A program made the position numbers and the translations under genes. From assembly GCA_040235565.1 (NCBI GenBank), contig JBECLA010000122.1:1-22836 (forward strand): a stretch of 22,836 nucleotides of DNA, given 5' to 3'. Each line of letters begins with the position of its first letter. The first letter of the stretch is position 1. This DNA is from JAHEIJ01 sp040235565 (GTDB lineage Bacteria; Pseudomonadota; Gammaproteobacteria; UBA6429; Thiohalophilaceae). The notes below the pieces were generated by a model that was given only the letters and a program-made list of their open reading frames with translations, did no database searches and had not been told where the DNA came from. Positions 22,317 to 22,836 of the stretch are shown here, one piece after another.

Positions 22317-22836
22317 TTTGTCAGCCTCTCAGGAACCGGCTTTTCCTGGTTCAGATTGGTAAACAACGGTGCCAGCAACATAATGGCCATGTAGCCTGTC
22401 GGGATCAGCCAGCTGCTGGTCACCAGTCCCATATTGCCTTCGCCAACGCGTACCAGGTCGTATATGGAATAGATACCAACCAGGATAATCAGCGAGGCAT
22501 AGCTGAAGCCCGCACTGCGCGTCTTGCTATGGAACCATAATACGAAGAAGAACAGGAAATAGACTTCTGAAAAACGCAGTCCCATTTCCGCCAGTACCGG
22601 CTCGGGTGGATTAACCCCCAGATAACCGAGATAGATGAAAGAGGCGGCAAAGAACAGCAGGTTCATGAAATGCAGCGGGCTGCGATAGCGCATGGATTTG
22701 ATCGGATTCTGGTCAATCCACGGCAGGAAGAACAGAATGACTACCGCCGCACCCATGGCAATCACCCCCAGGAAGGGATCCGGCACGGCACGCAATACCG
22801 TATAGAACGGGGTAAAGTACCAGACAGGGGCAATAT
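22313..22836 (-). CDS. petB: Ubiquinol-cytochrome c reductase, cytochrome b (partial, N-terminus off the right edge)
   Basis: Membrane subunit with haems bL and bH. Only the last 173 or so codons are present. The frame is open to the window edge and reads IAPVWYFTPFYTVLRAVPDP, the standard segment before transmembrane helix 7, then NPIKSMRYRSPLHF and the helix 7 and 8 region ending with a KPVPERLT tail, which is typical of proteobacterial cytochrome b. The haem-ligating histidines and PEWY would be in the missing part. Oddity: between the helix 8 segment (FSEVYFLFFFVLWF) and KPVPER there are about 50 extra residues with two more hydrophobic stretches (around FSYASLIILVGIYSIY and LIPTGYMAIMLLAPLF). 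Confidence 0.95.
   Translation of the reverse strand, partial: IAPVWYFTPFYTVLRAVPDPFLGVIAMGAAVVILFFLPWIDQNPIKSMRYRSPLHFMNLLFFAASFIYLGYLGVNPPEPVLAEMGLRFSEVYFLFFFVLWFHSKTRSAGFSYASLIILVGIYSIYDLVRVGEGNMGLVTSSWLIPTGYMAIMLLAPLFTNLNQEKPVPERLTK

Noticed and set aside
1..22836. Mobile elements, CRISPR arrays, tRNA genes, phage or toxin-antitoxin modules
   Set aside because: I found no transposase, integrase, regularly spaced repeats, tRNA cloverleaf or paired small toxin genes; the content is conserved housekeeping genes throughout.

Overview
The window looks like chromosomal DNA from a free-living gammaproteobacterium that respires and makes meso-diaminopimelate peptidoglycan. The evidence is a complete-looking division and cell wall (dcw) cluster, a bacterial type A RNase P RNA, a Gram-negative lipoprotein activator of penicillin-binding proteins (LpoA), the SspA/SspB pair and a cytochrome bc1 complex. 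From memory, the order mraZ - rnpB - rsmI - lpoA - yraN - gmhA - ... - sspB - sspA - petC - petB is the order seen in Pseudomonas aeruginosa, so this is a conserved backbone rather than an island. Gene differences from Pseudomonas (murB inside dcw, extra genes after gmhA) suggest another lineage, perhaps of the Chromatiales type, but the genus cannot be fixed from the sequence.

Layout. Positions 1-14041 (minus strand) carry, in transcription order from right to left, mraZ, rsmH, ftsL, ftsI, murE, murF, mraY, murD, ftsW, murG, murC, murB and the start of ddl, which runs off the left edge. Almost every junction overlaps by a few bases. Upstream of mraZ lie a sigma70-like promoter and four TGGRN pentamers spaced exactly 10 bp apart, the expected MraZ operator pattern. 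Positions 14348-14698 hold rnpB (minus strand), followed by rsmI (minus strand). From 15627 to 19881 a plus-strand operon holds lpoA, yraN, gmhA and an FAD-linked oxidase. Converging on it from the right are, on the minus strand, petB (partial), petC, an 11-bp perfect hairpin, sspA, sspB and a macrodomain gene.

How the genes work together. MurA-type products are processed by MurB, MurC, MurD, MurE and MurF, with Ddl supplying D-Ala-D-Ala. MraY and MurG build lipid I and lipid II, and FtsW with FtsI polymerise and cross-link septal wall under control of FtsL. LpoA activates a class A PBP at the outer membrane side. GmhA begins heptose synthesis for the LPS core, so the area is rich in envelope functions. 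SspA and SspB are a starvation regulator and a ClpXP adaptor, and petB and petC encode two of the three bc1 subunits.

I did not find an undescribed system. There is no mobile element, CRISPR array, tRNA, phage or toxin module. The points most worth a second look are the four-box MraZ operator that runs into the mraZ ribosome binding site, the apparent two-helix insertion at the C-terminus of cytochrome b, the FAD oxidase and macrodomain genes sitting where a yraP-like gene is expected, and a CPYC motif in SspA.
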